From assembly GCA_021234155.1 (NCBI GenBank), contig JAJEKV010000022.1, positions 6,035,852-6,099,851 of the forward strand: a stretch of 64,000 bases of DNA. The letters run 5' to 3'. The position numbers and the translations under genes are program-made. Positions 1-12,433 of the stretch are shown piece by piece. The stretch's first letter is position 1. Each line of letters opens with the position of its first letter. The stretch comes from Isoetes taiwanensis (taxonomy: Eukaryota; Streptophyta; Lycopodiopsida; Isoetales; Isoetaceae). The notes beneath the pieces were generated by a model. The model saw only the letters and a list, made by a program, of their open reading frames with translations, was not told the origin of the DNA and did not search any database.

Positions 1-463
1 AGCTTAAGTAGCCTTTACAATTTGGATGATCGTGACTAGAAGGCAATATTTAATGCTAAAATAATAGGGTCATTACAACTTCTTTAATATTTAAGACTAT
101 TGGATGATTTTTTTACGCGGTTCAAAAAGAAATTCTAAAAGCAAATAACCGAAAACGAACCTTTATTCCTTGTTTTGGCAGCAAGTTTGGCAATTTCGAG
201 CAAGGTCTCCTTTGTCATTTCACATATGCTTTGAGTCATTCAGCAGCCATTGACTCGCAATTTCGAGGTTTTCGATCTTATTGTTTCCAATTCCCCGACC
301 AACTCAATTTTTTCTTGCACTTTCTTCTTTTCGAAAAATCTAATTTCTTCACCTCTGTGTCCCCAAATGTGCTTTTACATCCCAGGATATTCCCATTGCA
401 ATGTCCTCATCTATTTGCAACCCGGACTTCTTTCTACTTGTAGGTTTTCCACAAACTCGGTGA
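1..463. other. Intergenic DNA, no gene seen
   Basis: AT-rich sequence with only short overlapping ORFs that show no recognisable domain. I see no RNA gene, terminal repeat or tandem array here. Confidence 0.6.
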
Positions 464-1072
464 TTACATACTTCGCGATCTAGGACTTGGAAGAATACTG
501 CGGTTTCTGTCAGGGTGTCCTATTGATTGGAATTTACGCATCACCGGATCGCTTGGATTTCCCCGTGTTAACATCATTGTTTTTGAATTGGGTGGATCAG
601 CAAATTGGTCTTCAAATGTCGTGACTGCTCCAACAGTTTCAAAATAACTATCATTCATGAAAGATTCTCGAGTAATTGGCATGCAAGTCTGCGACCTCAA
701 AAGCTTCATTGCCAAATTCACCATCATCACCAAAGACTGGGTATTGGATTATCGAGGTAACACCATATTTAACTTCTTCCATTCTCGTCATACCACTTGC
801 CAACTTGATGGTTCGAACCCGTATGGCTACAAGCCTCCTTCTCATCTTTAAATTTAGCTTGCGAGCTTATCCCATTTGTTCTTTAGTTGTCTCACCTCCA
901 CTAAACCCCCAACAAAGGGCGCAATTTCATCATAATTTCCCACCGTATTGTTGTTGAGAGGGTTGAGGGTGCCTCCTGTTACCAATTTCATCTCGTTCAG
1001 AGATTGAGGAATGTGGAGACACCGCGATCCGGCCCATTGCACGTGGGACTTCCTATTCTTTGTGTCTATCAC
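464..1072 (-). pseudogene. Myb/SANT-like (Myb_DNA-bind_3 type) domain fragment
   Basis: On the minus strand, frames between 1072 and 464 read like pieces of one protein. The piece from 1072 to 854 contains RQLKNKWDKLAS, which resembles the QLKNKWD core of the plant Myb/SANT-like domain found in PIF/Harbinger ORF1 proteins and L10-interacting MYB proteins. A following frame at 845-651 and another at 733-464 (with VGAVTTFEDQF) would continue it after frameshifts. No start with a good context and no intact ORF were found, so this looks like a broken transposon-derived or domesticated fragment. The DNA-binding assignment rests on one short motif and is tentative. No transposase partner is visible nearby. 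Confidence 0.35.
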
Positions 1073-1878
<806 letters not shown>

Positions 1879-3160
1879 GACCACATGCTCCAAATTTTTT
1901 TATCTCTCGTCATATGCGGTAGAGATAATTTTTATACAAGATCTCATTGAGAACAACGAGATTATTGTCTCTGGTTAACAAGCTAGTTAAGCCCAAAAAT
2001 AGAGACCGGAATTTGCTGGTAGGTTTCCTATTTTTCCCCTTTTTTTTGGTTTTGGTGAGCGTAAAGGCGCTATGGCGATTTCATCTGAGGCAGAGATGGA
2101 AATTGTAGATTTCATGTCGGCCATCGGCGACTTTTGAGCAAAGAGGGCTATAGTGGATTTTAGTGACCATAGCATGGATTTTGGGTGGATTTTTAGGTTC
2201 TATACGCTATAACAGATGCGCGTATAATCGTTCTCGATCCCGAAAGCGCATTTTAAGGCGGCAGACGATTTTGGCAAAAAGGCTATGGTGAGTGCGAAAG
2301 GCTATGGCAGATTTCGCAAGCCTCAAGAAAAATAAGAGAGGTGGATTTACAGAGCTTGGGAAGGCGCCTCTTTCGTTGTGAAGCCTATTGAGTCGGTTCT
2401 CGTTTTAATTTTGTTGTGAAGCTTGCCTCCTGATGCTATTTGAAGTAACGTAGAATCTGGCGCTTCAAAGTAGAATCTGGGAAGACTTGTACCGCATGAA
2501 CCTAGATTGCATGCATGATGGAGTAGGGAGGGAAGAAATCGCAGGGATTGAGCAGCCCAATGCAACAATAGAAGCCCTCCTGCTTGTACACACGGTTCTT
2601 CAAACAACAAATCTTATGCATATAATGATTTCTCGCATGTGGTTTTTTAAGAATTGGGCTTCTTCAACTAACTTCCTGCCGAATCAATCTTTTACTCCAT
2701 TTACAATCAAATCCACGGTTTTTCTCAAGAAACAGAAACGCTCATATTTTAATGGCATCCGAGTATAACTATTGCACAACCCAAATACGTCTAAGAAGGA
2801 CTATTTGCGACCCAAAAATAAATGCGAGAACAACTCATAAACAACTTTATTCATAAATAGCTTGAAGCTTGAGAAAAAGGTTCTAAAAAATTAAATCGGT
2901 CCGGACTTCACCTAGGGAGCGAAGAACAAGCCGCTTCTGCGTGAAGAAGCGTGCCGCATAAGATAAAGGAATAATTTTGGGACTCGGTAAGATAATTTTT
3001 GGGACTCAAGTCGCTATAGCCGAGAGAACTAAAGTAAAAGAGCTTGAAGCAAGACAAAAAATTCCCGAACACCTCAAAAAGTTTCACCAAGGGAAGATAA
3101 TTTGGGAGGGTACTTCCTTAACTACTTTAAAAATCCAATGAAAAGCCCCTCTCCTCGTTA
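1879..3160. other. Intergenic DNA, no gene seen
   Basis: Mixed sequence with short ORFs in all frames and no recognisable domains. Small inverted pieces (CTCATTGAGAACAACGAGAT near 1943) could be the decayed end of a mobile element, but no pair of terminal repeats could be matched. Confidence 0.5.
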
Positions 3161-3498
3161 GGGAGAAATTGTCTCTTTCTGATAGAGTCAAGAAAAACCC
3201 ACTCTCACCCATCTCCCCCTTCCCCATCTCTCGTATTGTCTCTCGTAATCTCTAAGTCCGCATGTGGCAAGGCATCTCTCTCTCTCTCTCTCTCTCTCTT
3301 CTATTGTCGTTCGGTTAAAATTTTGAGTCCTTTTTACGTCCCATTCAAGTATTTTTGTGACATGTTTTCCAGCTCTTTGTCCTTTGTGACTAAATTTCTT
3401 ATATGTATATTATGTATTTGGTTTTTGGACCTATATCGTGGAGTGGAATATTTGGGGTTAGCTTTAAGATTTTTCTTCTTTTTGGCATGATCATCCGG
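3160..3498. repeat. CT-associated dispersed repeat, copy A
   Basis: Pyrimidine-rich lead-in (CCACTCTCACCCATCTCC), a short (CT)n run at 3274-3299, then about 200 bp starting CTATTGTCGTTC and ending TTTGGCATGATCATCC. The last part is clearly repeated at 4991-5171, with shared internal words such as TAAATTTCTTATATGTATAT. Confidence 0.75.
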
Positions 3499-3591
3499 GA
3501 GCTTTAGTGTTTGTTGATTCCTTTGTTCAGCGTATTAGCTGAATTATTTTGTTGCTTCATGAAGTTGCATTCTCTTCTTGGAATTAAAAAA

Positions 3592-3710
3592 GTATTTTTC
3601 GCCACTTTTTCCACCTCTTTTGTTCAAGTTGTAGCTAAATTTCTTATATGTATATTATGTATTTGGGTTTGGACTTATACTTGGATTTGAATATTTTGTA
3701 TATACCCTTA
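3592..3710. repeat. CT-associated dispersed repeat, partial copy
   Basis: A partial third copy sharing GCTAAATTTCTTATATGTAT, TATGTATTTGG and TTGGATTTG with copies A and B. It lacks the CT tract and the CATGATCATCC end. Confidence 0.65.
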
Positions 3711-4198
3711 CATTACCCTAGGTTGAGTTTCTTCTTTGTCTTATTGTCTATGTGTTAGGACTACATGCACGGGACTTGATCGTGATCTCGTGGTTTAGAT
3801 GAGTTAAAACCTCCGGACATGAGTAGAGTCCTGATTTGCATTCATATAAGAACTTCCTAGACACATCCATGGAGGGTGCTCGTCTTGTCACATTCTAGTT
3901 GTCTTGGGGAATTCCTTTCTAGGCGGGTTTGTTGAGATCTTTTTCATCAGAATTGTGCTATCATTGTGCATTGTGCATTATGCTATCCTTATGTATCATT
4001 TTGTTAGGGCATACATTTCTAGCTAGCCGTTGAGCTCTTTTGTTCACAAAGTGTATTGGGATATCATCGTGCATTGTGCTATTATTATTTATCATATTTG
4101 CTATTTAGCTATGTCTAGATATTGTGCCAAATATTGCGTTTTTTGCAATTTTGTGACCCGAGTTTCTCTTGGACTATTTTTGTGTGGGTGGCGTTGTT

Positions 4199-4270
4199 TC
4201 TTTCCCCTTCCGGGGGGGGCCTTGAATTTGTATTTATCCCGGTTTTTCTTCCACCCATTTGGGTGGCGCT
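4199..4270. repeat. Miniature GC-rich hairpins (first group)
   Basis: Two clear short inverted repeats with the same layout: TTTCCCCTTCCGGGGGGGGCC near 4201 and TTCCACCCATTTGGGTGGCGC at 4249-4269. A weaker one follows (TTCCCACCCTTAGGTTGATGC). Each has a pyrimidine run, then CCACC/CCCC, a loop of a few bases, then GGGG/GGGTG and usually a GATGC-like end. They match the group at 5821-5930. Confidence 0.7.
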
Positions 4271-4892
4271 TTTTTTTCCCACCCTTAGGTTGATGCTATC
4301 TTCTCTTTTTCATGTATTGTTGATTTCCTCATTACTAAAAGCACATCGATTTGGGTTGTTTGTGCGAGCCTAACCCAGATCATCGCATTCATTAGGCCCT
4401 ATCATTAGGCGTTCTTTTATATTTTACATTTCAACAGGCGTTCTTATTTTCTATCATGTCCCTTTCGATTGTCATTGTGTTTTTGGTTCATTTATCATGT
4501 CCCTCTACTGTTTTTTTGCTTTTAGTATTTCAGATCCTATATATGGCCCTAACTTTATTTTTTAATCCGTCACTTTACCTAGTCTACAACCTCTTCCTGT
4601 CAAGATCTAGTGAGGTGCTCCTTCGATGTTTTTCTGCGGTATCCTCGGCTGGATGCGCAGTAGGGGTTGGGGGCACTTCTCCTCATTCTTGACTTAGAGT
4701 TCTATCTTTGGCGGCCAGGGGATTTTGATTGATTTTGATTCACCTTGCCGCCGCCTTATCTCTCCTCTTCCTTCCACAATAACCCGCCCGCCCCATGACC
4801 ATCTCCTCAGCTTTTGTCAACCCCGCCCTTTGATCCTTTCTTGCTCTTCTATGGTGACATCCGCGGCTTTCTCTCTTCTCGGGTTTTGCCTC

Positions 4893-5171
4893 CAAACCAT
4901 CTCTCTCTCCTCCCTCCCTCCCCTCCTCCCTCCCTCCCTTCCTCCCTCCCTCTCCCTCTCCCTCTCCTCCTCCTCTCCCTCTCCTCTCTTCTATTGTCGT
5001 TCCACTTTAAATTTTCTAAGGTTCTTTTTGTCCCATTAAAGTGTTTTTTTGTCCTTTGTGGCTAAATTTCTTATATGTATATATTATGTATTTGGTTTTG
5101 GACCCTATCCTTGGATTTGCATATTTGGGCTTAGTTTAAGATTTTTTCTTTTTGGCATGATCATCCTGGGG
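4893..5171. repeat. CT-associated dispersed repeat, copy B
   Basis: A CT/CCT-rich stretch (4893-4990) followed by a copy of the 3301-3498 sequence (CTATTGTCGTTC ... TTTGGCATGATCATCC). The two are readily aligned by eye with small indels. Confidence 0.75.
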
Positions 5172-5814
5172 CACGTATGTGCTTGCACATTGGTGATGGG
5201 TGATGTTGTTCGTGTACCATTTTATGGTTGGGAATTCTTTGTTTTTAGATTCGTTCCACTTGTCTTAATGTGGGTTAACCTTATCTTTAGTGGCGAAGTC
5301 TTGACTGCTCCGGCCAATCCCATCAATATGGTACTCCATTGATAGAAACAGATGGGGCTTCGGCAGTGGCACGCTGGGGAGTTCACACGCCCAGAGGCTG
5401 CCCCGGCGTGCTCGCGGTCGGCGGCTCTTCTTCTTCTCACTTTCTGCAGCTGTATTGCTTGGCGGTGAGCTCAGCTTGCGGAGGTGTGAAGGCGTGCGGG
5501 CTATGGTGGAGATCCTTTGGTAGTCGGCCGGTTTATTGTCCTCTCGCGAGGTCCTTTCCCGAATCCCATCGTCCAGGAGCCGCCGGATGGCCATTGAAGG
5601 GCTTATAGGCCATTGTCGTTTTCCGCTTTGGTTATCCCGGCGTCTTCTCCTGGCGGCATTCTTAACCCGTTCTGTTAGCTTCCCCCCTTTCCCCCTTTCG
5701 TGGGCATATACCTCTTTTCATTTATATATTTTTATTTGTTCATGCACTTTTTATGTTCTCCACGCAATTGGTGTGGCTTTTTCCATGTTGTTGTTTCCTT
5801 AAATTCCTCTTGGG
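5172..5814. other. GC-rich island without a recognised gene
   Basis: The segment around 5340-5610 is distinctly GC-richer than its surroundings. It has open frames of about 90-110 codons on both strands but no domain I recognise. Positions 5524-5563 (CGGCCGGTTT, CTCTCGCGAG, TCCTTTCCC) are repeated at 6440-6479, so the island may be part of a decayed repeat. Confidence 0.5.
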
Positions 5815-5820
5815 TTATTC

Positions 5821-5930
5821 TCCACCACTGTGGGTGATGCTTTTATTTCCCCTTGAGGGGTGAGGCATATTTTGATATAGTGATTTTCCACCCGCGGGTC
5901 TTTACTTTTTTTCCACCCTATGGGTGATGC
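5821..5930. repeat. Miniature GC-rich hairpins (second group)
   Basis: Four successive small hairpins: TCCACCACTGTGGGTGATGC at 5821, TTTCCCCTTGAGGGGTGAGG near 5846, TTTCCACCCGCGGGTC at 5885 and TTCCACCCTATGGGTGATGC at 5911. The arms differ but covary (CCACCC with GGGTG, CCCC with GGGG). The T-rich leader and GATGC tail are partly conserved. Confidence 0.75.
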
Positions 5931-6880
5931 TATCTTTCTGTTATGTTCTTTCTACCTATTTTTTATTTCGTCTCTTAGGTCCTTTGTTGATCCAAATTCT
6001 TTTTTATGGCTATGCTTGTTTTGTGGTTCTAATCACAAGGTGTTTTTAGAGTTCTTGGGTCTTATGATTTTTCAGATATTCCGCCCGGGTTCTTTGGGGA
6101 CTGTGCGTTCATTGATCCTCCTCTTCGTTACCTTCGGGGGTTTTTTCACCATTATGCGGTGGGTCGTGCTCTATGTTCCCAGCCGGCTTTCGTCCGTTTT
6201 CCCTCGTTCTCCGGGGAAACACATTCTGGAGGTTGGTGGCGACCATTTCTCATTAGGTTTCCCCGAAACCCGAAAGGGCGGGGTTTTTTATCCCGATGAG
6301 AAGTTGTCGCCATTGCCCTTCTATATTGCCTTGGCATATTTTCTTATGGGGTAGTCCGATATTGTTCCTATGGTCGGCTACCCCTCTCTCTTCCAAACAT
6401 TGTATACTGCTGCTGTGATGAATGACAAGCCTATCTATATCGGCCGGTTTTGTGTCTCTCGCGAGTCCTTTCCCAGAATGTGCATGCGGATGGTCTCCTT
6501 GAATTATAGGGGCTTTCCATGGAAGAAGGGGAATGGCCTCCATAGCCTGGAATATGGATTTCATTTTCCTTTTGAAGACATAGGAACATGCTTGTCGAAG
6601 GATAGTAGATCTATCAAGCTATCAACACTACACATTATTCAATGATTGCACCAGTAAGAGGGGACATGGAAAATAGTCTGCCACAATATGACTGAATTAT
6701 ACCTTCAAAAGGCAGACATATATAATTGTTACATGTGGATATTGGTGCAGAATAAACATGGACAACCCTTTTTGTTGTGGCTGCACATTACTTCCTGCAT
6801 TCAGACTCAAACTTCTATTACCTGCACTCGAAATATGGATATATTAGATCCATATATTGATATATATAATGATCAGTAGC
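5931..6880. other. No recognised gene
   Basis: A 144-codon open frame spans 5920-6354 (+) but shows no known domain and overlaps the hairpin repeats. The 6440-6479 stretch repeats 5524-5563. The part after 6700 may be the 5' side of the LINE that follows. Confidence 0.45.
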
Positions 6881-9500
6881 ACAGTTTATTAGGATGCCTG
6901 ATGCTAGTTGAAGACTTTAATGCACGCATAGGGGTCATCTTGTGACGTGATAGAAGGCAGTTGTCACGTGATGGAAGGCAATTGCTTATCTGCAATGGTC
7001 TTACACAATGGCCATCCTCCTCTTCCAAAACTTATCCACAGGATAATCAGGAGGACGGATCCAGCGCTATAGATTATGTGCTTGTGGATGAGCAAGATCT
7101 ACACCTTCTCACGCGTCTGCAAGTGCGAACAAACATCAAAGATGAAGAGATGGATTCAGATCATCAATCCCCCTTCTTTGAGATAGATTGGCAACCTATG
7201 CCTATCCAATATCAAGTTATGTTCCACATGCCGTAGCTACACTTGGATTACGATCGAGCATAGTCTTATACATAGCTACTAATAGAAGCATTATTAGAAA
7301 TTTTATAGCTTCCTGCAATGGAGCAACAGACTGATGATTTGGTCAGCATCCTTCTGAATGCCACAGAGAGATGTTTCAGAAGAAATCGCTCAAGTAGACC
7401 TTCATGTTCGGCAAGCTTTCCTCGAAATAAACAGCTTGATGCTAAATGTAAAGAACTTAAATGCTTGCGTCGACATGTAATTGATCCCACGTTCAGGTTG
7501 CAGGCGATCAAATATTACGTAGCTTTCATTAAAGGCAAGAAGGCTCAATACATCGTGAAGCATTAGCAGGAAATGTTCTACCTCTCTGCTTGTCACCCCA
7601 AAACATTTCGGAGACCGTAGCAAAAGCCTATGCAACCTATGCGAAACATCTCTTAAGAACAATGGATGCCTTGATCAACACAGTACACAGACATGCCTAG
7701 CGGTGGTTATAACAGAGGCATATATCGCTAAAGGCTTGCAACATCTCACAAATGGTAAGGCTGCATACTTAGATGATATCTAGGTAGAATTGTTAAATTG
7801 GGCAGAGCCAAAGATTGTCTTGTTTTGGCTACTTTGTTCAACAGGGCACTTCGAGAAGGCTTTTTCCCACAATGGACCATCAGCAGAAGGTTTTCATACA
7901 TAAGGGATGTGATCCTTACTGCCCCGCCAACTACTGCAAAACCATGGTCAACTCATTGTTGGAAAACTGCTGGTTGGAATTATGAAGTAGCAATTGGCGT
8001 AGGGAGAGGAAATAGATGTACTTGTCCTTCCACATGCAGAGTTTAGGCCTAGAGACCCCAACATAGATCTTATTTTAACACTGTGGACCTTGAACAAAAA
8101 TAAACGACAAGAATTATATTGTTGCTTTGTAGATTTTGCAAAGGAATCTAGCGAGAAGCTGTGGGAAAGATTAATGCACTTAGGGGAATTGCAAAATATA
8201 GTAAACAGACTATGTGGAACATGCTCAACTTGAATGCTAACATCAAACAAGCTTATCAATAGTAGTGTTGGAGTCTGCCAAGGGTGTCCTCTCTCTTCCA
8301 CACCGTTTGAACTATACATTAATCAGCTTGAGGATTGGCTTGCTCAGTATGGAGGCGGAGGAGCCACCTAATTCATTATATCATCCGGCAGTTGATGTAC
8401 ATAGATGATCTAGATCTCTTAACTTATGCATGTCAATTTGATCAAGACCAGACGACAACAAAGGCAGCCTTTCTTGATTTATCAAGGTCAAAATGTCAAG
8501 TGGTGCAGCTTTATAGAGTAGAGTACACTACTACTACATATTGAAATACTTGTATCCGACAACAAGTGACGGCATGCTAGAAGGCTTTATATAAAATGCA
8601 AAACAACTGTTACAAAATAGAGCTTTACAACTAGTCCCGCCATTCACACTTGTTCATGGTGTGGATCCAGTTCTTGTACATGGAATGGAAGTATGGGGCT
8701 TGTGGTATCGCTTGCCACCTGAGATGACTTGAAATGGGTTCAGAAAGCCTTTTTTACTCGAGCACTTAGAGCCAAGTCCACGTTCCCATTTCAGGTTCTT
8801 CTACAAGAGACAAGGTTCTTACCTCTTCAAAGAGCTACGCTAGAATGTCATATAATAACTATCAGAGGGCGGTAAATATAGGAGACACTTGCCTTCCAAA
8901 CCTTGATGGATCCGCAACACTTTAAGGCATGCTGAAAGGAGAAACGAGCCATTTGGTTCTCTAGATGGAATGTGGAAGAACAAAGGTGCATACATGTACA
9001 TAACAATGAAGACCAAAATCACCTGAATCCATACCTAGACACATGCTTCCTACGTAAGCTTTAGGGTGTTAAGGCTTTAGAACTAATAAAGACACCACAC
9101 TACAAAACCCAATTTAATCCCATACTTGCTAGGGGCCCACAATGGTATATGTTAGCACATTTGCCCATGAAAAAGCCCAGAATGATTGCATCCATTTATA
9201 CAGGTTTCACGACACCACACTACAAAACCCAAATTAATCCCATACTTGTTAAAGGCCCACATGGTATATGTTAGCACATTTGCCCATGAAAAGGTCTAGA
9301 ATGATTGCATTCATTTATACAGGTTTCATCCAGGTTTCATCCCGAAAAGTGCAAGAAAACACGATCTGCCAATGTTGCCAAGTGGGAGTTATTGAAGATG
9401 AGCATCACACTCTTTGTTGTCCAGCAATGGGGATGCTGGCGTCATATCTCCAGGAGGTACTGGATATGCGAACTTCGTTGCGTGCTTCGTCACTACATTA
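6880..9500 (+). pseudogene. Degenerate LINE (endonuclease and reverse transcriptase remnants)
   Basis: The rightward frames hold the parts of a non-LTR retrotransposon in the expected order. The APE-type endonuclease is marked by EDFNARIG near 6911 (normally GDFNARIG), IDYVLV near 7069 and SDHQSPFF near 7155. The reverse transcriptase is marked by GVCQGCPLSSTPFELYI near 8268 and a decayed DDLDLL region near 8405. A 3' cysteine/histidine segment (CQCCQVGVIEDEHHTLCC) lies near 9364. Many stops and frameshifts separate them, so nothing is expressed as one protein. The RT box differs from the plant L1-type copy at 49.8-52.8 kb. Clade assignment would need a tree. Confidence 0.75.
9091..9330. repeat. 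120-bp tandem duplication inside the LINE
   Basis: Two adjacent nearly identical units, 9091-9210 and 9211-9330, each starting GACACCACACTACAAAACCC and ending at TACAGGTTTCA. They differ at only a few positions, so this duplication is younger than most of the decay in the element. Confidence 0.9.
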
Positions 9501-10994
9501 ACATGTACAAATGTACAGTTTACCAGAGATCTATTACTGCCATAATCCTTAAGAGTAGTATATCTATTGTGTTCTTTATTTGGGTTCCATAAGCCATTTT
9601 TGTCCCTTGTAGATGATAAGTTTGATTGATTGAATTCTCCATCAATGTCTTCATTAATATTTGAACCCACCTATCCGGCGAGCATGAATATCTTTTGGCA
9701 TATTGTCCATAAAAAGTCATACGATAGTTGCATCTATTCATACATGTGAACATTATCTAAGAGTCAAAGTAGGCAAATGGTCTTGAGTCACGTGAAAACA
9801 TAATATGTCAATCAATTGTTGTAAAACGGTGGTGATTGAAGATGTAGCTCCACACTCTTTAAATTCATCCAATGATTGCAACTATAGACCTAATCAACCA
9901 CTTATGTGTTTTGTAAACACTACTAGCATCTTATATTACGAAGGTTATTGACCAACGTGACCCACTATATCCATCGAGAACACAATGAAATATATATATT
10001 CATCAGTAGGCCTGTTATTTTCCCCTTAAAAATCTTTCAGAAGGCTATGTCTACTTTGGACACATTAACATCTAAATATTCATTAGTAGGTTTCTTGCTT
10101 AAAGACTTTTCCCCCGAAACCCTTATGAGGAGGCGATAATTCTGCATAGTAAATTCTGAGTAATGGGATTGTGCTCTTTTTGCATTGGATCCATAGACCA
10201 CTTCTCTCTATAGATGATAAAAAGTGATTCAAGTCAATTTTGTACATGAGAACCATATAACTGGATTAAAACTTAAATGTAATATTTCTACTTAGGCAAG
10301 AGCATGTTAGAGTGTACCGATTTTTGTATCTATTGGGGGCCCAGTACAAAGAAAAGTACACCAACACTGGGTACATTGAGGGCTTAATAAGGTTAAGTTT
10401 GAACTTTGATACATTTATTTTAGTTTCTAACATTAATGTCTTGATTTTAAGTTCAACAATAATGTGTTCTTGATTTGTATTTCTCTAAGTTTTGGATTAT
10501 TTTTATTTAAAAAAGCAAAAAAAAGGAAAAAGAAAAGTACTCAGCTTCTAACTGCCCAGAATATGTAGTTTGGGATGTGCCAAAAGTGTTACACCCTAAC
10601 ATGCTTAGTGGCTACCCAATGTCAACTTTTATCTAGTGCCGCATGGTGTAAATTTGCTATAAGCACATTAGATGGAGACATTGCATTCTTATTTCTTACT
10701 ATGTATAACTAAGATTAATTGGTAGAAGGGTAGCACATGAATGATCATCAAAGGCCCATATTTATGCTTAGACATAACTTTAGTATAGCAGTTTTTATAG
10801 TCTACATCAAAGGCCCCAGAAAATTCTTATTTAATGCTTTCCTTAGATAGTTCTTACTGGAATGAGTTCTACATCAAAGGCCCCAGAAAATTCTTATTTG
10901 ATGCATTTTCTTATTTGATGCTTTCCCTAGACTGGAATGAGTTCTTACTGGAATGATGACTTACATCTCTCTAGGTCTAGATTGATAGCTTATT
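9501..10994. other. Intergenic DNA with a small duplication
   Basis: No gene recognised. Between about 10800 and 10940 a segment starting TCTACATCAAAGGCCCCAG is duplicated, with TTCTTATTTGATGC pieces. The rest is AT-rich with no matched terminal repeats. Confidence 0.5.
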
Positions 10995-11014
10995 TAATGT
11001 AGCACTACTTTCCA

Positions 11015-11170
11015 TAGAATAGAATAGAATAGAATAGAATATGATTTTATCGTCCACGGAGACCAACTGGCCTATGGGACCCAAGTACAAAGAGAGAGCA
11101 GCAGTATTACTACGAGATTAAAAACCCCGCCCGGAAGGGTTTTCGGGAAAAACCTTAGTAGCAATAAGGA
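11015..11170 (-). mobile_element. Retroposon 3' tail with (AGAAT)n, minus orientation
   Basis: Read on the minus strand, this runs from a CCCGAAAACCCTTCCGGGCG-like part through TACTTGGGTCCCATAGG and TCCGTGGACGATAAAAT into a TATTC pentamer run (11015-11040). A plus-strand relative at 27226-27430 shares GTACTTGGTCCCATA, TCCGTGGACG and AAAAT followed by a TTATC run. A shared 3' segment ending in a short tandem repeat is typical of LINE or SINE tails. The parent element was not identified. Confidence 0.5.
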
Positions 11171-12433
11171 TCTTTGACATCTTGCCTGGTTATATACATA
11201 ATCACAAGTCTGGTGGGGTTAATGTGGACGGGGGGCATAACCGAGTCCGGTGTATCCATTACCTCCCGGAGGTACGATCCCAACAAGCCCTCAGAGGTGC
11301 TTTCGGTAGCTCATGCAAGGCCTGATGGGGCACAACTAACCGAGCATACCGAGCCCGGATATGCTCGTACGCCGGACAGGCCTGGAGGGCGTGACTTTCA
11401 TCCTAGAGAGTTAAATATCTTTAATTTGAATAAGACTTGTTAACGGGATAGGGCAAGACCATTTCAGCTTATGAAGCTCCTGCATTAGCATTCATTATGT
11501 TGATACCGATCTTAGCCATGTACCCTAGATCTTGGCTCCCTATCCTCCTCTTTTTGTTAACACTTGAAACATATTTGGTTGTATATCATGTATGGGCGAA
11601 TGCGAGACCCTTTACGGATACAGCAAGAAAATGCTCAAAACAGTGTCCAAAACAACGAAAGAGAAAAACTGCTCAAATTGACTGAGAATATATAAAGTTG
11701 ACAAAGGCGCCTATTAACCCATTTTGCAGGCACGCATCCGTTTAGTTTGCATTTCGTTCACGGTTTTCAAAGGATTAAAAAAGAATAAATTCCATAAGAG
11801 AAAACAAGGGGAGATTGGATTATGCACTCTGTTCAGCAAGAGATATTGTCTGGTTATAAGACAATAGAAAACTCTCGGAAATGCCATTCTCATGGGCCTA
11901 GTAAAACAATACATCTTTTTCTTCCTTTTTTCTCTTCTTTTCCATTTGCCTTCTGAAGGAAGACAAGGTAAGTAAGCGCTGTAAAAATCAAAGTGCACTG
12001 TTGGAAATACCGAGCTTATAGGATAACAACCATGTGAAGCCCCATTTCTTGACACTTCCAAATTCTCACTTTGCACGTCAACTTGTGACACCCTAAAAAG
12101 AAGGGATAAAAGGAATCATGGGAACTGGGTAAAAGACAAAACCAATGTCATGGACCCAAGTAAAGGAGTTAAAGTGCCAGTGAAGATGTGACACATACAA
12201 ACAAAATAGCATACAGAAACAAGAGTGCAGTCTAAGGGTTTAGTCACATGAAGATGGTTGTGCTGCTGACTACCACGTCATTCATACCAGACTACATTCC
12301 AACCTTCAATTTTGGCCATTGCCTCCCTGTATATCTTGTCCTGTTTTGCCTCCATTTCCCTTTTAAATTGCACCAATGAACATGTTTCATTCACCTCTGC
12401 ATTGTTCCTTTCCTCATCAATTTTTCTCCTTGC
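11171..12433. other. Upstream region of the pectinesterase gene
   Basis: The first 270 bp are GC-richer (ACCGAGTCCGG, GCCCGGATATGC) and look like a transposon scrap. The remainder is ordinary intergenic DNA. No clear TATA box could be assigned to the downstream gene. The leftward 125-codon frame at 11714-12091 has no recognisable domain. Confidence 0.45.

Noticed and set aside
5920-6354. 144-codon ORF
   Set aside because: Overlaps hairpin repeats and has no recognisable domain. Kept only as unassigned DNA.
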